A stretch of 22,266 bases of DNA. It comes from a bacterium. Lineage in GTDB: Bacteria; Chloroflexota; Dormibacteria; UBA8260; Bog-877. The stretch lies in assembly GCA_021817025.1 (NCBI GenBank), contig JAKAWF010000025.1, positions 1 to 22,266 on the forward strand, written 5' to 3'. The notes below the pieces were generated by a model. The model saw only the letters and a list, made by a program, of their open reading frames with translations, had not been told where the DNA came from and made no database searches. Below are positions 1 to 8,372 of this stretch, piece by piece (within the stretch, counting starts at the first letter, position 1; the number at the start of each line of letters is the position of its first letter). The position numbers and the translations under genes were made by a program.

Positions 1-83
1 ACTGGCAGCTTCCCATCCCGGAACCACCGGTATGCGGTCACTGGGTGAATCCCCTGTAGCCTCGCCCACTCCTTCAAGTTCAT
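1..83 (-). CDS. tnpA: IS607-type serine recombinase TnpA, N-terminus (runs off the left edge)
   Basis: Reading leftwards from ATG at 83-81, the frame gives MNLKEWARLQGIHPVTAYRW and then FRDGKLPV before the window ends. This is the MerR-like helix-turn-helix that opens IS607-family TnpA proteins, where the pattern is M-x-L-x-E-W-A, then a Y/W-R-W-F turn, then K/x-L-P-V-P. In that family the DNA-binding domain is followed by a serine-resolvase domain, which would lie outside the window, usually with tnpB after it. A TATAGT box (minus strand, about 94-99) may be a -10 element. Only about 27 residues are visible, so integrity is unknown. A second, different TnpA N-terminus lies at the right edge in the opposite direction. 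Confidence 0.8.
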   Translation of the reverse strand, partial: MNLKEWARLQGIHPVTAYRWFRDGKLP

Positions 84-112
84 CTCTGCTCACTATACCG
101 CATCGTACGAGC

Positions 113-129
113 AACTGTTCGCAACCCTC
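113..129 (-). repeat. Candidate IS607 end motif, left copy
   Basis: On the minus strand this reads GAGGGTTGC-GAACAGTT, 29 nt upstream of the tnpA start. The right-hand tnpA has GGGGGTTGGT-GAACAGTT upstream of it at 22101-22118. The copies share GRGGGTTG and GAACAGTT and differ by a one-base indel between the blocks. The shared position relative to two different tnpA genes suggests an element end or recombination site. That role is inference. Confidence 0.4.
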
Positions 130-151
130 GCCGATCAAGCGGTGGGAACGT

Positions 152-194
152 GGCGGGTCCCCGTCAAAGTCCAGGCGGGCACCGGGGACCGCCC
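152..194. repeat. GC-rich inverted repeat
   Basis: The arms GGCGGGTCCCCG (152-163) and CGGGGACCGCCC (183-194) are complementary except at one register step, with a 19-nt loop. A further GGCGGTCCCC lies at about 212-221. No T-tract follows, so it is not an obvious intrinsic terminator. It could be an element end or chance GC-rich structure. Confidence 0.3.
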
Positions 195-477
195 GAGTTC
201 AGCCGTCGAGGCGGCGGTCCCCAGCATGAGTTGGTGAGGGGTCATGACCTGAGCTCGTGACCAACACAGGTGCGTCTCCGTGGCACAGGTGCGGGGAGAA
301 GCATCCAGACTCCGGAGGCGTGTCAAGCACCCGCACCCCGCGCGCCCCTGTGCCAGCACGCCTGGCGTGGAGGCCCTCCTCGCGCGTGGTGGCCGTGCGG
401 CAAGTGCCAGCGGGCGACCGATCGCGGCACCCCGGGGCGCCCGCCCGGGCCGATCGGGTGTCGGTTCCGATATTCTG

Positions 478-1275
478 ATGCGAGTGCCAGATTTCGAAAT
501 GGATGGGCTTGAGCAGGTCCACCTCGTCTCCACTGCCACCGACGCCTTGAGCCATCTCCTCTGGCTCTTGCGGCGCCAGGAGCCGGAGCTGGTGGAGCTG
601 GTGCAGGCCAGGGGCTCGACGGGATTCTCCCACTACCTCACCAGCCGTCTCGGGGTGCTGCCGGAGGAGAGCTGGGCCGCGGCCGTGTACATCACGCCCA
701 AGCCGCTCATGGACCACCTGCTGCCGCGCTGCCGCCAGCTCGATCCGCCCGCCTACGTCGGGGCCAGCCTGGACGCGGCCGGCCGGGCTCTGCGGAGGCT
801 CCATCCCGACCCCCCTGGGGCGGGGCTGCGCGAGCTGGCCGACGCCGTCTCCCCAGCGGGTGAACTGCCGGCAGCCTGGGCGTCCCTGGCGCGGAGCGGT
901 GACCCTCACCGGGACGCCATCCGGGACGCCATGGTGCTCCGGGAGAATCGCGCCCGCGGCCACTACCAGGCGGCTCAGGAAGTGGGCCTGAGCCCTCTCC
1001 AGCTGCTGGTGCTGACCGCCCTTTGGAGAGGTCAGTCCCAGGACGCCATCGCGGGTATCTTCAGGTGGAGCGAAGAGGAGATCCAAGCCGCCGCCGGAAG
1101 CCTGCGCGAGCGGGGCTGGGCCGCCGCCGGCGGCGGGCTGACGGCAGCCGGCGCCGCCGCCCGAGAGGGGATCGAGGAGGCCACCGACAGCTGCGGCGCG
1201 CAGCCGCTGAGCCGGCTGCCGGAGTCCCGGCGGGACCAGGTCGTGGCCTCGCTGGCAGAGCTGGCGTCGGTCTGA
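478..1275 (+). CDS. SCO6745-family helix-turn-helix protein
   Basis: The 265-residue product fits the SCO6745-like family of actinobacterial proteins. Family features visible are a helical N-terminal half with a FSHYLTSRLGVL...AAAVYI-type stretch and a C-terminal winged-helix-like region (LLVLTALWRGQSQDAIAGIF...IQAAAGSLRERGWAAA). No enzymatic motif is seen. The role in the family is presumed regulatory and is not well defined. The frame stays open upstream to 280, but that extension is Arg/Pro-rich and non-protein-like, so ATG 478 was chosen. ATG 499 is a credible alternative because a TATTCT box at 471-476 would put the transcript start near 482. The gene stands alone, 102 bp before the L,D-transpeptidase. 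Confidence 0.6.
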   Translation: MRVPDFEMDGLEQVHLVSTATDALSHLLWLLRRQEPELVELVQARGSTGFSHYLTSRLGVLPEESWAAAVYITPKPLMDHLLPRCRQLDPPAYVGASLDAAGRALRRLHPDPPGAGLRELADAVSPAGELPAAWASLARSGDPHRDAIRDAMVLRENRARGHYQAAQEVGLSPLQLLVLTALWRGQSQDAIAGIFRWSEEEIQAAAGSLRERGWAAAGGGLTAAGAAAREGIEEATDSCGAQPLSRLPESRRDQVVASLAELASV

Positions 1276-1377
1276 TGGCTCGAGTCTTGCGAGGAATTCC
1301 CGTCCGGCCGTTACCAGCGGGGGCCTCCGGGGGTTTCCCCTCCAGAGGCGGCGCCCTGGCCGAGCCTCGCCACGGGG

Positions 1378-2757
1378 GTGTTGATGCGCGCTAGGCGATG
1401 GTTTCTGGTTGGGCTCGGCGCCTGCCTGGTGGCGGCGGTGGGGGTCGACGTGCCCCTGGCCTACCACACTTCCCCCCGTCTGGCGGCCCAGAGCCACAGC
1501 ATCGACCAGCTGCTCTCGAGGGACCAGGCACTCGGCCTGCCGTCGGCCCAGGCGGCCTCGCTGCTGGCCCAGCTGAGCCGGGTCAACACCGCCCAGTGGT
1601 GGTCCCCGACCTTCCTCTTCTCCAACCAGGCAGGCGCGCTGGCCTCCCTGCGGGCCCAGACTCTGCGGGATTGGAGCTCGGCCCTGGCCGAGAGCAGGCA
1701 ACGGGCTCAGGCGCTGCTCGCCAGCTACACCGACTTCGTCGGCCACAACGCCGCCTGGCTGAGCGACCCCAGCCCCAGCCAGGTGCGGGCCTGGTCGTCT
1801 GAGCTCCAGCGGGCGGCGACCCCTGGTGCGGTCGAGGCTCTGATGTCGCAGCTCCAGATGCACCTGACCCAGGTCGAGTCGGAGGCCAAGGCGGCCCAGG
1901 CCAAGGCCGCCGCCTCTGTGACCCTGGCCAACGCGCCCGGTGGGCTGCTGCAGGAGGCCCTTCAGCTGGAGGGCATCGCCCGCAGCGACAACCTCTCCTC
2001 GCTCCAGGTGCCGCAGGACGCGGCCGCGCTGCGGCAGGCGCTGACCGCCAATCAGAGCGGTGGCGCCCAGACCGCCGCCCTCACCCAGCAGCTGGCCCTG
2101 CTGAAGGCTGAGATCGGGCTCAACGACTCCTTGGTGCAGCAGTCCCAGACCGTGATGGACCTGGTGGACCAGGCGGGGGCGGAGCAGACCCCCAGCGCCA
2201 CTACCTACGTGGCCCAGTACCAGAGTTCGCAGCAGGCGCTCGGGGCCGCCCAGACCCCCAACCAGCTGGCCCAGGTCCAGACCACCCTGAACACCCTGCA
2301 GCAGGGTGCCCAGCAGAGCCTGAGCGCGGATCAGTGCGGTCACACCACCATCTCGGGGAAGTCGATCTACATCTCCTTGTCGCTGCAGGAGATGGTCTTC
2401 TACGACAACGGCTGCGCGGTCAAGGCGACCCCGGTCACGACCGGACGGCCCCTGCTGCGCACCCCCACCGGCACCTTCCACATCTTCGACAAGCAGACCC
2501 CCTACGTTTTCATCTCGCCCTGGCCGCCGGGATCTCCCTTCTGGTACCCCACCAGCCCGGTGAACTGGGTGATGGAGTTCGACCAGGGCGGCTACTACAT
2601 CCACGACGCCCCCTGGGAGCCCACCAGCGAGTACGGTCCCGGCAGCGAGAACATCGTGCCGCAGGCCAGCCACGGCTGCGTCCAGACCCCGGGCGCGGTG
2701 ATGGCGTGGGCCTACCCCTGGACTCCGATGGGGACTCCGGTCGTGATCGCCAACTGA
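1378..2757 (+). CDS. L,D-transpeptidase (YkuD domain), exported
   Basis: The 459-residue protein starts with a basic N-terminus and a hydrophobic segment (about residues 7-28: FLVGLGACLVAAVGV...), consistent with a signal anchor. Residues of about 35-320 form a long Ala/Gln-rich helical, probably coiled-coil region. The C-terminus (about 325-459) is a YkuD domain with the catalytic signature SHGCVQT (H432, C434) and the upstream TPTGTFHIF and YIHDAPW stretches. Such enzymes make 3-3 peptidoglycan cross-links or attach proteins outside the membrane, and the Cys is the acylated nucleophile. The coil could span or sense the envelope; that is inference. Possible starts are GTG 1378, TTG 1381 and ATG 1384. 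The MarR gene follows after 7 bp, suggesting co-transcription. Confidence 0.88.
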   Translation: MLMRARRWFLVGLGACLVAAVGVDVPLAYHTSPRLAAQSHSIDQLLSRDQALGLPSAQAASLLAQLSRVNTAQWWSPTFLFSNQAGALASLRAQTLRDWSSALAESRQRAQALLASYTDFVGHNAAWLSDPSPSQVRAWSSELQRAATPGAVEALMSQLQMHLTQVESEAKAAQAKAAASVTLANAPGGLLQEALQLEGIARSDNLSSLQVPQDAAALRQALTANQSGGAQTAALTQQLALLKAEIGLNDSLVQQSQTVMDLVDQAGAEQTPSATTYVAQYQSSQQALGAAQTPNQLAQVQTTLNTLQQGAQQSLSADQCGHTTISGKSIYISLSLQEMVFYDNGCAVKATPVTTGRPLLRTPTGTFHIFDKQTPYVFISPWPPGSPFWYPTSPVNWVMEFDQGGYYIHDAPWEPTSEYGPGSENIVPQASHGCVQTPGAVMAWAYPWTPMGTPVVIAN

Positions 2758-2764
2758 GCATGCG

Positions 2765-3283
2765 GTGACGCCGCAGCCGGCCGAGGGCGGGGACGTGGAG
2801 GTGGATCCGGCGCTGCTGGAGCAGCTGGCCTTCAGGAGCCAGCTGCGGTACCTCTTCCGGCGTGCTCTGACCGCCCTCGATGCCACCGCCGCCGAGTTCG
2901 GCCTGAGCCCGATGGGCTACCACGCGGTGCTGGTCCTGGGAGGGGCTGGGCCGGCCGGAATCTCTGAGCAGGAACTGGTCGACCATCTCGCCTCCAGCCG
3001 GGCCCACACCTCGGTCCTGGCCCGGTCCCTGGTCGAGCAGGGGCTGGTCGAGCGCGGCCCGGTGGGGCCCGACCGCCGCCGGGTGACCCTGCGTCTGACC
3101 AGGCGGGGCTGGGAGGTGGTGGCCAAGATCGCCGACCATCACCGGCTCAGGATGCGGGAGCTGGTGGAGGGCTGGGACCCCAGCGCCTTCGAGCAGCTGA
3201 TGGAGCGGATCATGATCGTCTACCTGGGGCTGGAGGGCCGGGTCCGGGTGGAGCGCCTGGATCCCACCTCGGAGAACCCCTGA
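2765..3283 (+). CDS. MarR-family transcriptional regulator
   Basis: The 172-residue protein has the MarR winged-helix layout: an N-terminal dimerisation helix, a helix-turn-helix around LSPMGYHAVLVLGGAGPAGI...LVDHLASSRAHTSVLARSLV, and a wing with the typical D-R-R-x-V-T-L-R-L-T-x-x-G sequence (GPDRRRVTLRLTRRG), then a C-terminal dimerisation helix. MarR proteins usually bind palindromic operators as dimers and respond to small ligands. GTG 2765 is the start, 7 bp after the transpeptidase stop, so the two genes probably share a transcript. The target is unknown; no clear palindrome was identified beside it. Confidence 0.85.
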   Translation: MTPQPAEGGDVEVDPALLEQLAFRSQLRYLFRRALTALDATAAEFGLSPMGYHAVLVLGGAGPAGISEQELVDHLASSRAHTSVLARSLVEQGLVERGPVGPDRRRVTLRLTRRGWEVVAKIADHHRLRMRELVEGWDPSAFEQLMERIMIVYLGLEGRVRVERLDPTSENP

Positions 3284-3389
3284 CCCCCGAGCCCGAGCGG
3301 GCGACGATAATGGGCGGCCGGTGACGATCCCCGACAGCTTCCCCGGCAGGCGCCCGTCGGCGTCCCGGGACCGACCGGAGGAGGTTCGC

Positions 3390-4424
3390 ATGGAGAGGCC
3401 GCAGATCCCCCCCTCGCTGCGGGCGCAGATGGAGGGCCCCGCCTACTCGGGCCCCACCACCTTCGCCCGGGTGGTGGGCATGACCGAAGAGTCCGAGCTC
3501 GACAGATGGCGCCCCGACATCGCAGTCGTGGGGGCGCCCTGGGACGACTCCGCCACCTACCGGCCGGGGGCGCGCTTCGGGCCCCGGGCGGTCCGGACCG
3601 CCAACTATCAGATCCCGGAGTGGCACCTGGACCTAGAGGTGGCGCCCTTCAAGGAGCTGACCGTGGTCGACTACGGCGACGCGGTCTGCCCTCCGGGCCG
3701 GGTCGAGGCCTCCCACCAGGCGGTCTACGACAGGGTGCGGGAGATCGTCTCCCGGAGGATCATCCCGGTGGTCATCGGGGGGGACCACTCCATCACCCTG
3801 CCCTCCGCGACCGCGGTCGCTGACTGCGTGGGCCGGGGCAAGCTCGGGATGGTGCACTTCGACGCCCACGCCGACACCGCCGCCGAGAGCTTCGGCAACC
3901 CGCTCTCGCACGGCACCCCGATGCGGCGCCTGGTGGAGTCGGGGGCGGTGCCGGGGCGGAACTTCGTGCAGATCGGGTTGCGCGGCTACTGGCCGCCCAA
4001 GGAAGTCTTCGACTGGATGCGGGAGCAGGGGATGCGCTGGCACCTGATGGAGGAGATCTGGCGCCTGGGGGTGGCCGAGGTGGTCCGGCGGGCGGTGGCG
4101 GAGGCGATGGACGGCCCGGAGCTCATCTACATCTCGATCGACATCGACGTGCTGGACCCCGGCTTCGCGCCCGGCACCGGCACCCCCGAGCCCGGCGGCA
4201 TGGACCCAGCCGACCTGCTGCGGGCGATCCGCCAGGTGACCCTGCACACCCCGGTGGTGGCGATGGACGTGGTCGAGGTGGCGCCTGTCAACGACCCCGC
4301 CGAGCTGACCGCCCAGAACGCCAACCGGTGCATCCTGGAGCTGATCTCGGCGGTGGCCGCCAAGCGCCGGGGGGTCCGCAGCATGGCCGCCTTGGGAGAG
4401 CCGGCCGCATCGGGGAGGCGCTAG
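3390..4424 (+). CDS. speB: Agmatinase/arginase-family ureohydrolase
   Basis: The 344-residue protein carries all manganese-binding signatures of the ureohydrolase superfamily: GGDHS (His about 133), DAHAD (Asp158, His160, Asp162) and SIDIDVLDP (Asp251, Asp253), followed by GTGTPEPGG. Members hydrolyse a guanidino group to urea plus an amine. SpeB acts on agmatine to give putrescine, while close relatives act on guanidinobutyrate, guanidinopropionate or free guanidine, so substrate is uncertain. ATG 3390 is chosen because GGAGGAGG lies 5-6 nt upstream; the frame is open back to 3321 but that leader looks untranslated. The N-terminal ATYRPGARFGPRAVR stretch is typical of the bacterial agmatinase branch. 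The gene stands alone and ends at the border of the mobile remnant. Confidence 0.85.
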   Translation: MERPQIPPSLRAQMEGPAYSGPTTFARVVGMTEESELDRWRPDIAVVGAPWDDSATYRPGARFGPRAVRTANYQIPEWHLDLEVAPFKELTVVDYGDAVCPPGRVEASHQAVYDRVREIVSRRIIPVVIGGDHSITLPSATAVADCVGRGKLGMVHFDAHADTAAESFGNPLSHGTPMRRLVESGAVPGRNFVQIGLRGYWPPKEVFDWMREQGMRWHLMEEIWRLGVAEVVRRAVAEAMDGPELIYISIDIDVLDPGFAPGTGTPEPGGMDPADLLRAIRQVTLHTPVVAMDVVEVAPVNDPAELTAQNANRCILELISAVAAKRRGVRSMAALGEPAASGRR

Positions 4425-4750
4425 CGGGTCACACCAGCACCACCAGGGGTTCGCAGCGGGGCAGCTCGCGGCAGGGGCTGTGGCAGAGGGGCAGAAGGGC
4501 CAGCCGGCCCGAGGGTCCGGGTGGCCCCCAGTTTCTGGCAACGCGGTGGTCCCTAGTTATTGGCTAGGGTGGTCCCTTCTCCGGGGCAAGCGACATCGTA
4601 TCTACCGTCGAGACTCGCTGGCGCGAGACTCCCCTGTGGAAAACCATGACCGCTGGACGTCCTCACGAGCCACCCGAGCCGATGAAAGAGAGAGCCGCGA
4701 TGGCCCTGGCATGGCACGGAATCAGGTGGCTTCCCCGAGGGTCCAATGAG
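4425..4750. other. Non-coding junction between speB and the conjugative remnant
   Basis: No convincing gene is visible. The stretch holds the paired repeat at 4545-4577 and a direct repeat CGAGACTC at 4609-4616 and 4624-4631. It separates intact chromosomal genes from decayed plasmid-type genes, so it is a candidate boundary of the integrated element. Confidence 0.4.
4545..4577. repeat. Nested direct and inverted repeat, candidate attachment or operator site
   Basis: GGTGGTCCCT occurs at 4545-4554 and again at 4568-4577 as perfect 10-bp direct repeats. Between and overlapping them, CCCTAG (4551-4556) and CTAGGG (4564-4569) form a 6-bp inverted repeat around TTATTGG. The AT-rich centre stands out in this GC-rich sequence. 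Direct arms flanking a short inverted core resemble a recombinase core site, but no integrase gene is seen next to it, so the role is inferred. Confidence 0.4.
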
Positions 4751-5020
4751 TCACCAGGGAAGGCGCCGACGGCGGGCGTCCCGGACGGCAACCACGACCA
4801 GTTCCTGTCCATCCGAGCTGACCCGGAAGAACACGCCCTGAGGTGGGACCGGCCAATACCGCTGCAAGGTGTGGGGCACAGGCCGTCCCAGAGCCAGATG
4901 CGATCGGCTCAGGCCGACCATCCACTCCATGGCCGCGACCACCGCCGCGGCCTAAACCGGCGCCCGCTCGGAGAGTGCCTCGAGCTGCTCCAGGGCCGGC
5001 TGACTCCACACCAGCCTCAA
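4751..5020 (-). pseudogene. ParE/RelE-like toxin with in-frame amber codon
   Basis: Reading from TTG 5020 to TGA 4751, the frame gives an 89-residue ParE/RelE-like protein: RLVWSQPALEQLEALSERAP at the start, RYWPVPPQGVFFRVSSDG in the middle, and the strand ELVVVAVRDARRRRLPW at the end. In the family these proteins are gyrase poisons (ParE) or ribosome-dependent mRNases (RelE). The TTG overlaps the preceding antitoxin stop as TTGA, the usual coupling in such pairs. A TAG at 4952-4954 interrupts the frame after residue 22, where CAG (Gln) is a likely ancestor. A restart downstream would lack the first helices. Most likely inactivated. Confidence 0.6.
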
Positions 5021-5232
5021 GGAGAGGTCAGTCCACCTGAACCGGAGTCACCCAGTTCGGTCTCAGCCGGGCCGAGATCGAGACGGCGGCGCACCTCCTC
5101 ATGCGCGATCAAGGTGACCTCGCCTCGCCCATATCGGCGATCGAAGTCCTGCAGCTGCGGGAGCAGGTCGGGGTCTTCAGCCAGAAGGCGGTCGACCTCC
5201 TCATCGATCGGATCGGGGACTCAAGCCTCCAC
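5017..5232 (-). pseudogene. Antitoxin partner of the ParE-like toxin, start region damaged
   Basis: The minus-strand frame reads VPDPIDEEVDRLLAEDPDLL and then PQLQDFDRRYGRGEVTLIAH, EEVRRRL, ending at TGA 5017-5019. An acidic helical start followed by a basic HEEVRRRL segment is the usual look of small antitoxins encoded directly upstream of ParE/RelE toxins. No in-frame ATG, GTG or TTG precedes the conserved part without a stop: GTG 5230-5232 is followed three codons later by TGA (5221-5223), which a CGA-to-TGA change would explain. It lies 32 bp after the relaxase stop and overlaps the toxin start, so relaxase, antitoxin and toxin were probably one operon. Confidence 0.5.
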
Positions 5233-5264
5233 GGGCCTGATCGTACGCTCCGGGCCCGCTCCAC

Positions 5265-7990
5265 TCACTCCCGTTCCCGGTCCCTCTCCAGATCGTCGAC
5301 CAGGGTCCAGCCTGGCTCTGGTTCTCTGGCTGGCTCGGGAGGTTCGGGAGCAGGAGCTGGCTCAGCCTCCGGCTCGGCAGGTGCCGCGCCGGCCATCTCG
5401 GCCTGCTCGAGGAGGGTGGTGGCGGCGACAGCGGGGTGGGCCTCGGCCCAGCGGGCGGCCAGTGCCCGCATGGCGGCGGGCACATCGCCAGGAGGGGTGC
5501 CCAGGCTGTCGGAGTCGGTGATCATCACCGAGGTCTCCTTTGCCCTGGTCACCCCCACGTAGCCCGAGGCCTGGTAGGTCTGCCAGCCGCCACCGCAGAC
5601 CAGGACCTCGGCCACGTTCCTGCCCTGGGCGCGGTAGAGGTGCTGGGCATAGGCGAGGTCGAGAGCGGAGCGGTGCTCCTCATCCACCACCCACTCCCGG
5701 TCCCGGAGCTCGACGGTGACGGTGCCCGCCTTCTGGTCGGTGGCGACCACGACCCCGGTCTCGCCGTTCTCCACCCGCCGGACCGGCTTGCCGGTGGGTC
5801 TGCCCTGGGCCTTGACCCCGTAGGCGGGGCGGGTGGTGACCACCCGGTCTCCGGGGTAGGCGAGCAGAGAGGGGGAGGTCTCCGCCACAGCAGGGACCTC
5901 TTGCTCCGCTCCCGGCCCTATCGCGACCGGCTCCCCCTGGAGCTCGCCCTTCTCCAGGCGGGCCGCCTGGGCCCTGCGGTTGAGGTCTCTCACCTCGGCT
6001 CTGGTGCCGTCGGTGGTGAGGAGCAGGTCCTCCACCCCCAGGCCCCTTGCCGCCAGCTCCTGGCGATCCTGGTCCCAGCGGGCTATGGCGGCGGCCCTGG
6101 CCTGCTCCCGGCTCTCTGCCACCAGGACCAGGTCGCGCTGCTGGTAGGCGGCAAGCGCCTCGGCACTGGCTCCAGCCCGAAGGGCGGCCCAGGCGTCCCT
6201 GGCCCAGGGGGAGTCCGCCCTGTGCACGGTGGTGAGGAGGGCGGTCGGAGCCCGGTCGGTCAGGACGGGCCAGAGACCTCCGGGGCCGATGGGGGAGAGC
6301 TGGGCTGAGTCGCCGGCGGCGACAACCCTGGCCTTACCTGCGGCCTCGAGGAAGGCCGCCCACCTGGTGGTCTCGATCGCACCGGCCTCGTCGAGGGCGA
6401 TGACATCCTTCGGCCCCAGACTGATCGTGCCCTTCTCGACCCGGAGGACGAAGGCCTCCAGGGTGCAGGAGAGGTCGGCCCCGGTCTGCTCCCCGAGGCG
6501 CTGGGCGGTGGCTCCGGCTACTGCCACTGCGAAGGCCCTGCCGCCGGCCTGCTGGTGGGCGGCCACCACGGCTTGGAGGACCGTTCCCGTGCCGGCGCCG
6601 GCGGGGGAGGCGACGGCCACGAAGCCTGCCTTCCCGCAGGCGAGCCGGACCGCCGCCACCTGCTCGGGGTCCAGGGGGACCGGGGCTCCGGCGATGGCCC
6701 TGGCGACCACGGTCTCGGGCAGGGCCCGGGCGGGGTCTTGGGGATGGGCCGCCACGGCGTTGAGGGCGGCCTGGTGGTCCAGGATGGCCATTCAGGAGGG
6801 GGACCAGCGCTGGATCGGTCGTGACGGCCTCCACGAGGGCATCCACCGCGGTGCCGGGGACCCCGCCCTGGGTGGCCTCGGCCACGGCGGCGCGGAGGGT
6901 GCGGGTGTCGACCGTGGGGGAGGCGTGCGTGAGGCGGCGGGGCTCTCGGGGTCGGTCAGCTCTTGGACCACGGTGTTCACCGTCTCCGCCCAGGGGGCCT
7001 GGGGGAGGGGCCGGGGCTCGGGGGCCCAGCTCTTGGGGTCGGCGCCGGCGGCCCTGGCCCTCTCCCGCCAGGCCGAGAACGCGTCCTCCGGGACCGCGGT
7101 CTTGGGGGAGCGGGAGCGGACGACGAGCCCGCGCACCCCCTCGTCGGTGGGGGCCCTGCCGTGGCGGGCCCGGAAGGCTGAGACGGCCTGCTCGACCTCG
7201 GCCGCGCGGGAGCTGAATGCCTGGCGGACCTTGGGGGGGACGCCATGCACCTAGAAATACCGGCCGTGGCGATCCGTCCTGTACCCCTGCTGCTGGAGGA
7301 GGGAGGAGAGCCCGGCGCGGTAGACGGCGTCGGCCTCGGCGGCGATGCGATAGAGGGGGCGGGAGTCGATGGCGGCCCACCTGCCGGTCCGGGCCTCGCG
7401 GTCCGGCGAGCGGAGGGCACAGTTGGCGATGACGCAGTGGTCGTGGAGCAGGGGGTCTGGGGGGCGCCCGCGGCCTGCTGGGCCTGGCTCTGGCGGGAGG
7501 TGTGGTGGCGGAAGCGGGCAATGACCAGCCCCTGGGCGCGCTCGTGGCGGACCTGGCCCCCCTATGCGGCGGCGGACGAGGGGGCATGGGTCTTCAGGTG
7601 GGCGCAGGCGACCTGGACGGCCCGCTGGTGGGCCTGCTCGACCCTATCCCTGGTCGGCTGATCTCCGAGGGCCCAGACGATGGCGACGGACTTGGGGGCG
7701 GAGAAGGTGCAGTCGACGGCCGCGGTGTGGACCCCGTGGGCAGAGCGGACCAGCTGCTCGCCATCGCTGGGGTCCTGGCCCTGCCAGAGGCGGAGCAGCC
7801 GCTCCCGCTCCACCTCGCCTGAGAGGCCGAGGGCGACAGCTCCCTGGCCGAGCCACTGTCCTGGCCCCTCGGCGGGCCGTCCCTCATGGCCCAGGTAGTA
7901 GTCGCCGCGGCGGCGCTCCGGCCCCCGGCTGGCAAGGTAAGCGACGTAGCGCACAGTGTCCCCGGCAGCGATCTTGTGGGCGGTCATCAC
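5265..7990 (-). pseudogene. MobF (TrwC/TraA-type) relaxase-helicase, broken
   Basis: The N-terminal part (7990 to about 7468) has GDYYLGHEGRP, with candidate catalytic tyrosines, and the TrwC-domain signature FSAPKSVAIVWALGD. LLHDHCVIANCALRS, the metal-binding His region, follows in another frame. The C-terminal part (6791-5265) is a superfamily-1 helicase with DVIALDEAGAI (Walker B), a GDSAQLSPIG motif and a YVGVTRAKE C-terminal motif. Such proteins nick oriT and unwind the transferred strand. Damage: amber codons at 7562-7564 and 7251-7253; frame changes near the C6 run at about 7465-7471, near 6950, and at about 6790, where one extra A restores the frame if removed. The Walker A reads PAGAGTGT, so the essential Lys is missing. 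The start is GTG 7990 or ATG 7987. The protein cannot be made intact. Confidence 0.85.
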
Positions 7991-8056
7991 AGCCGCAATC
8001 CCTCCATCTCCCCGACCCCAGCCGAGGCTGCAGCTCGGCCCACTGCCAGAGTGTTA

Positions 8057-8071
8057 AACTGCCATACAGTT
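8057..8071. promoter_or_regulatory. Short palindrome upstream of the BrnT-like toxin, candidate operator
   Basis: AACTG-CCATA-CAGTT is a perfect 5-bp inverted repeat, 15 nt before the presumed toxin start and between the divergent relaxase and toxin genes. TA operons are usually autoregulated by the antitoxin, here a ribbon-helix-helix protein that binds short palindromes. An AGGAG (8072-8076) follows as a possible ribosome binding site. Confidence 0.4.
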
Positions 8072-8086
8072 AGGAGTGGGGCAGTC

Positions 8087-8372
8087 ATTCAGGTCACACG
8101 GGCAGCTCGGAAACATGGAATCACCGATGAGCAGATCCGCTTCGTCATCGAGCACTGCGGGTTGATGTTCGACCAGCCGGCACCGGTCGGGGGGGGTCGG
8201 GCAAGACCGGATCGTCTACCTCGGTGATGACGCCCACGGCGTTCCGCTGGAGGTGGTCGCGGTGGCCAACGCGGCCGGCGACGTCCGGGTAATCCACGCG
8301 ATGAAGCTGCGAGAGAAGTATCGACGCGAGTACGAGGAGGCCGTGCCATGGCGAACCGCGCCTTCGTCTTGA
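8087..8372 (+). pseudogene. BrnT-like toxin with G8 frameshift
   Basis: The frame opens IQVTRAARKHGITDEQIRFV, the typical start of a small BrnT/DUF4258-like toxin family (basic helix, K/R-H-G-I-x-D-E). It ends prematurely in the first frame after a run of eight G at 8189-8196. Removing one G joins it to VGQDRIVYLGDDAHGVPLEV, then VAVANAAGDVRVIHAMKLRE and KYRREYEEA, a normal toxin C-terminus ending at TGA 8370-8372 and overlapping the antitoxin start by 25 nt. No ATG, GTG or TTG starts the frame at the right place; ATT 8087, 10 nt after AGGAG, is the likely initiation codon or a mutated one. The break may be real decay, slippage, or a homopolymer read error. Confidence 0.6.

Larger units (their letters stand above)
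84..477. other. Intergenic stretch between IS607 tnpA and the SCO6745-family gene
   Basis: Apart from the motif at 113-129 and the inverted repeat at 152-194, I see no gene here. Open frames exist on both strands but they look like GC-bias artefacts. A TATTCT box at 471-476, just before the next gene, could be a -10 element. Confidence 0.4.

Noticed and set aside
199..2886. An 895-codon open frame on the minus strand
   Set aside because: It lies antisense to the SCO6745-family and transpeptidase genes, is low-complexity Gly/Arg/Gln/Leu-rich and has no motif; it is a product of GC-biased codon positions.
4609..4631. CGAGACTC direct repeat as an attachment site
   Set aside because: Eight bases with a 7-nt spacer is weak evidence and has no second genomic copy in the window; the nested repeat at 4545-4577 is the better candidate.
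5436..7254. Several plus-strand frames of 290-340 codons
   Set aside because: They are antisense to the relaxase-helicase, whose conserved motifs decide the coding strand.
7251..7990. Programmed frameshifting or readthrough producing an intact relaxase
   Set aside because: It would need three frame changes and two readthroughs, and the helicase Walker A lysine is also missing; decay is simpler.
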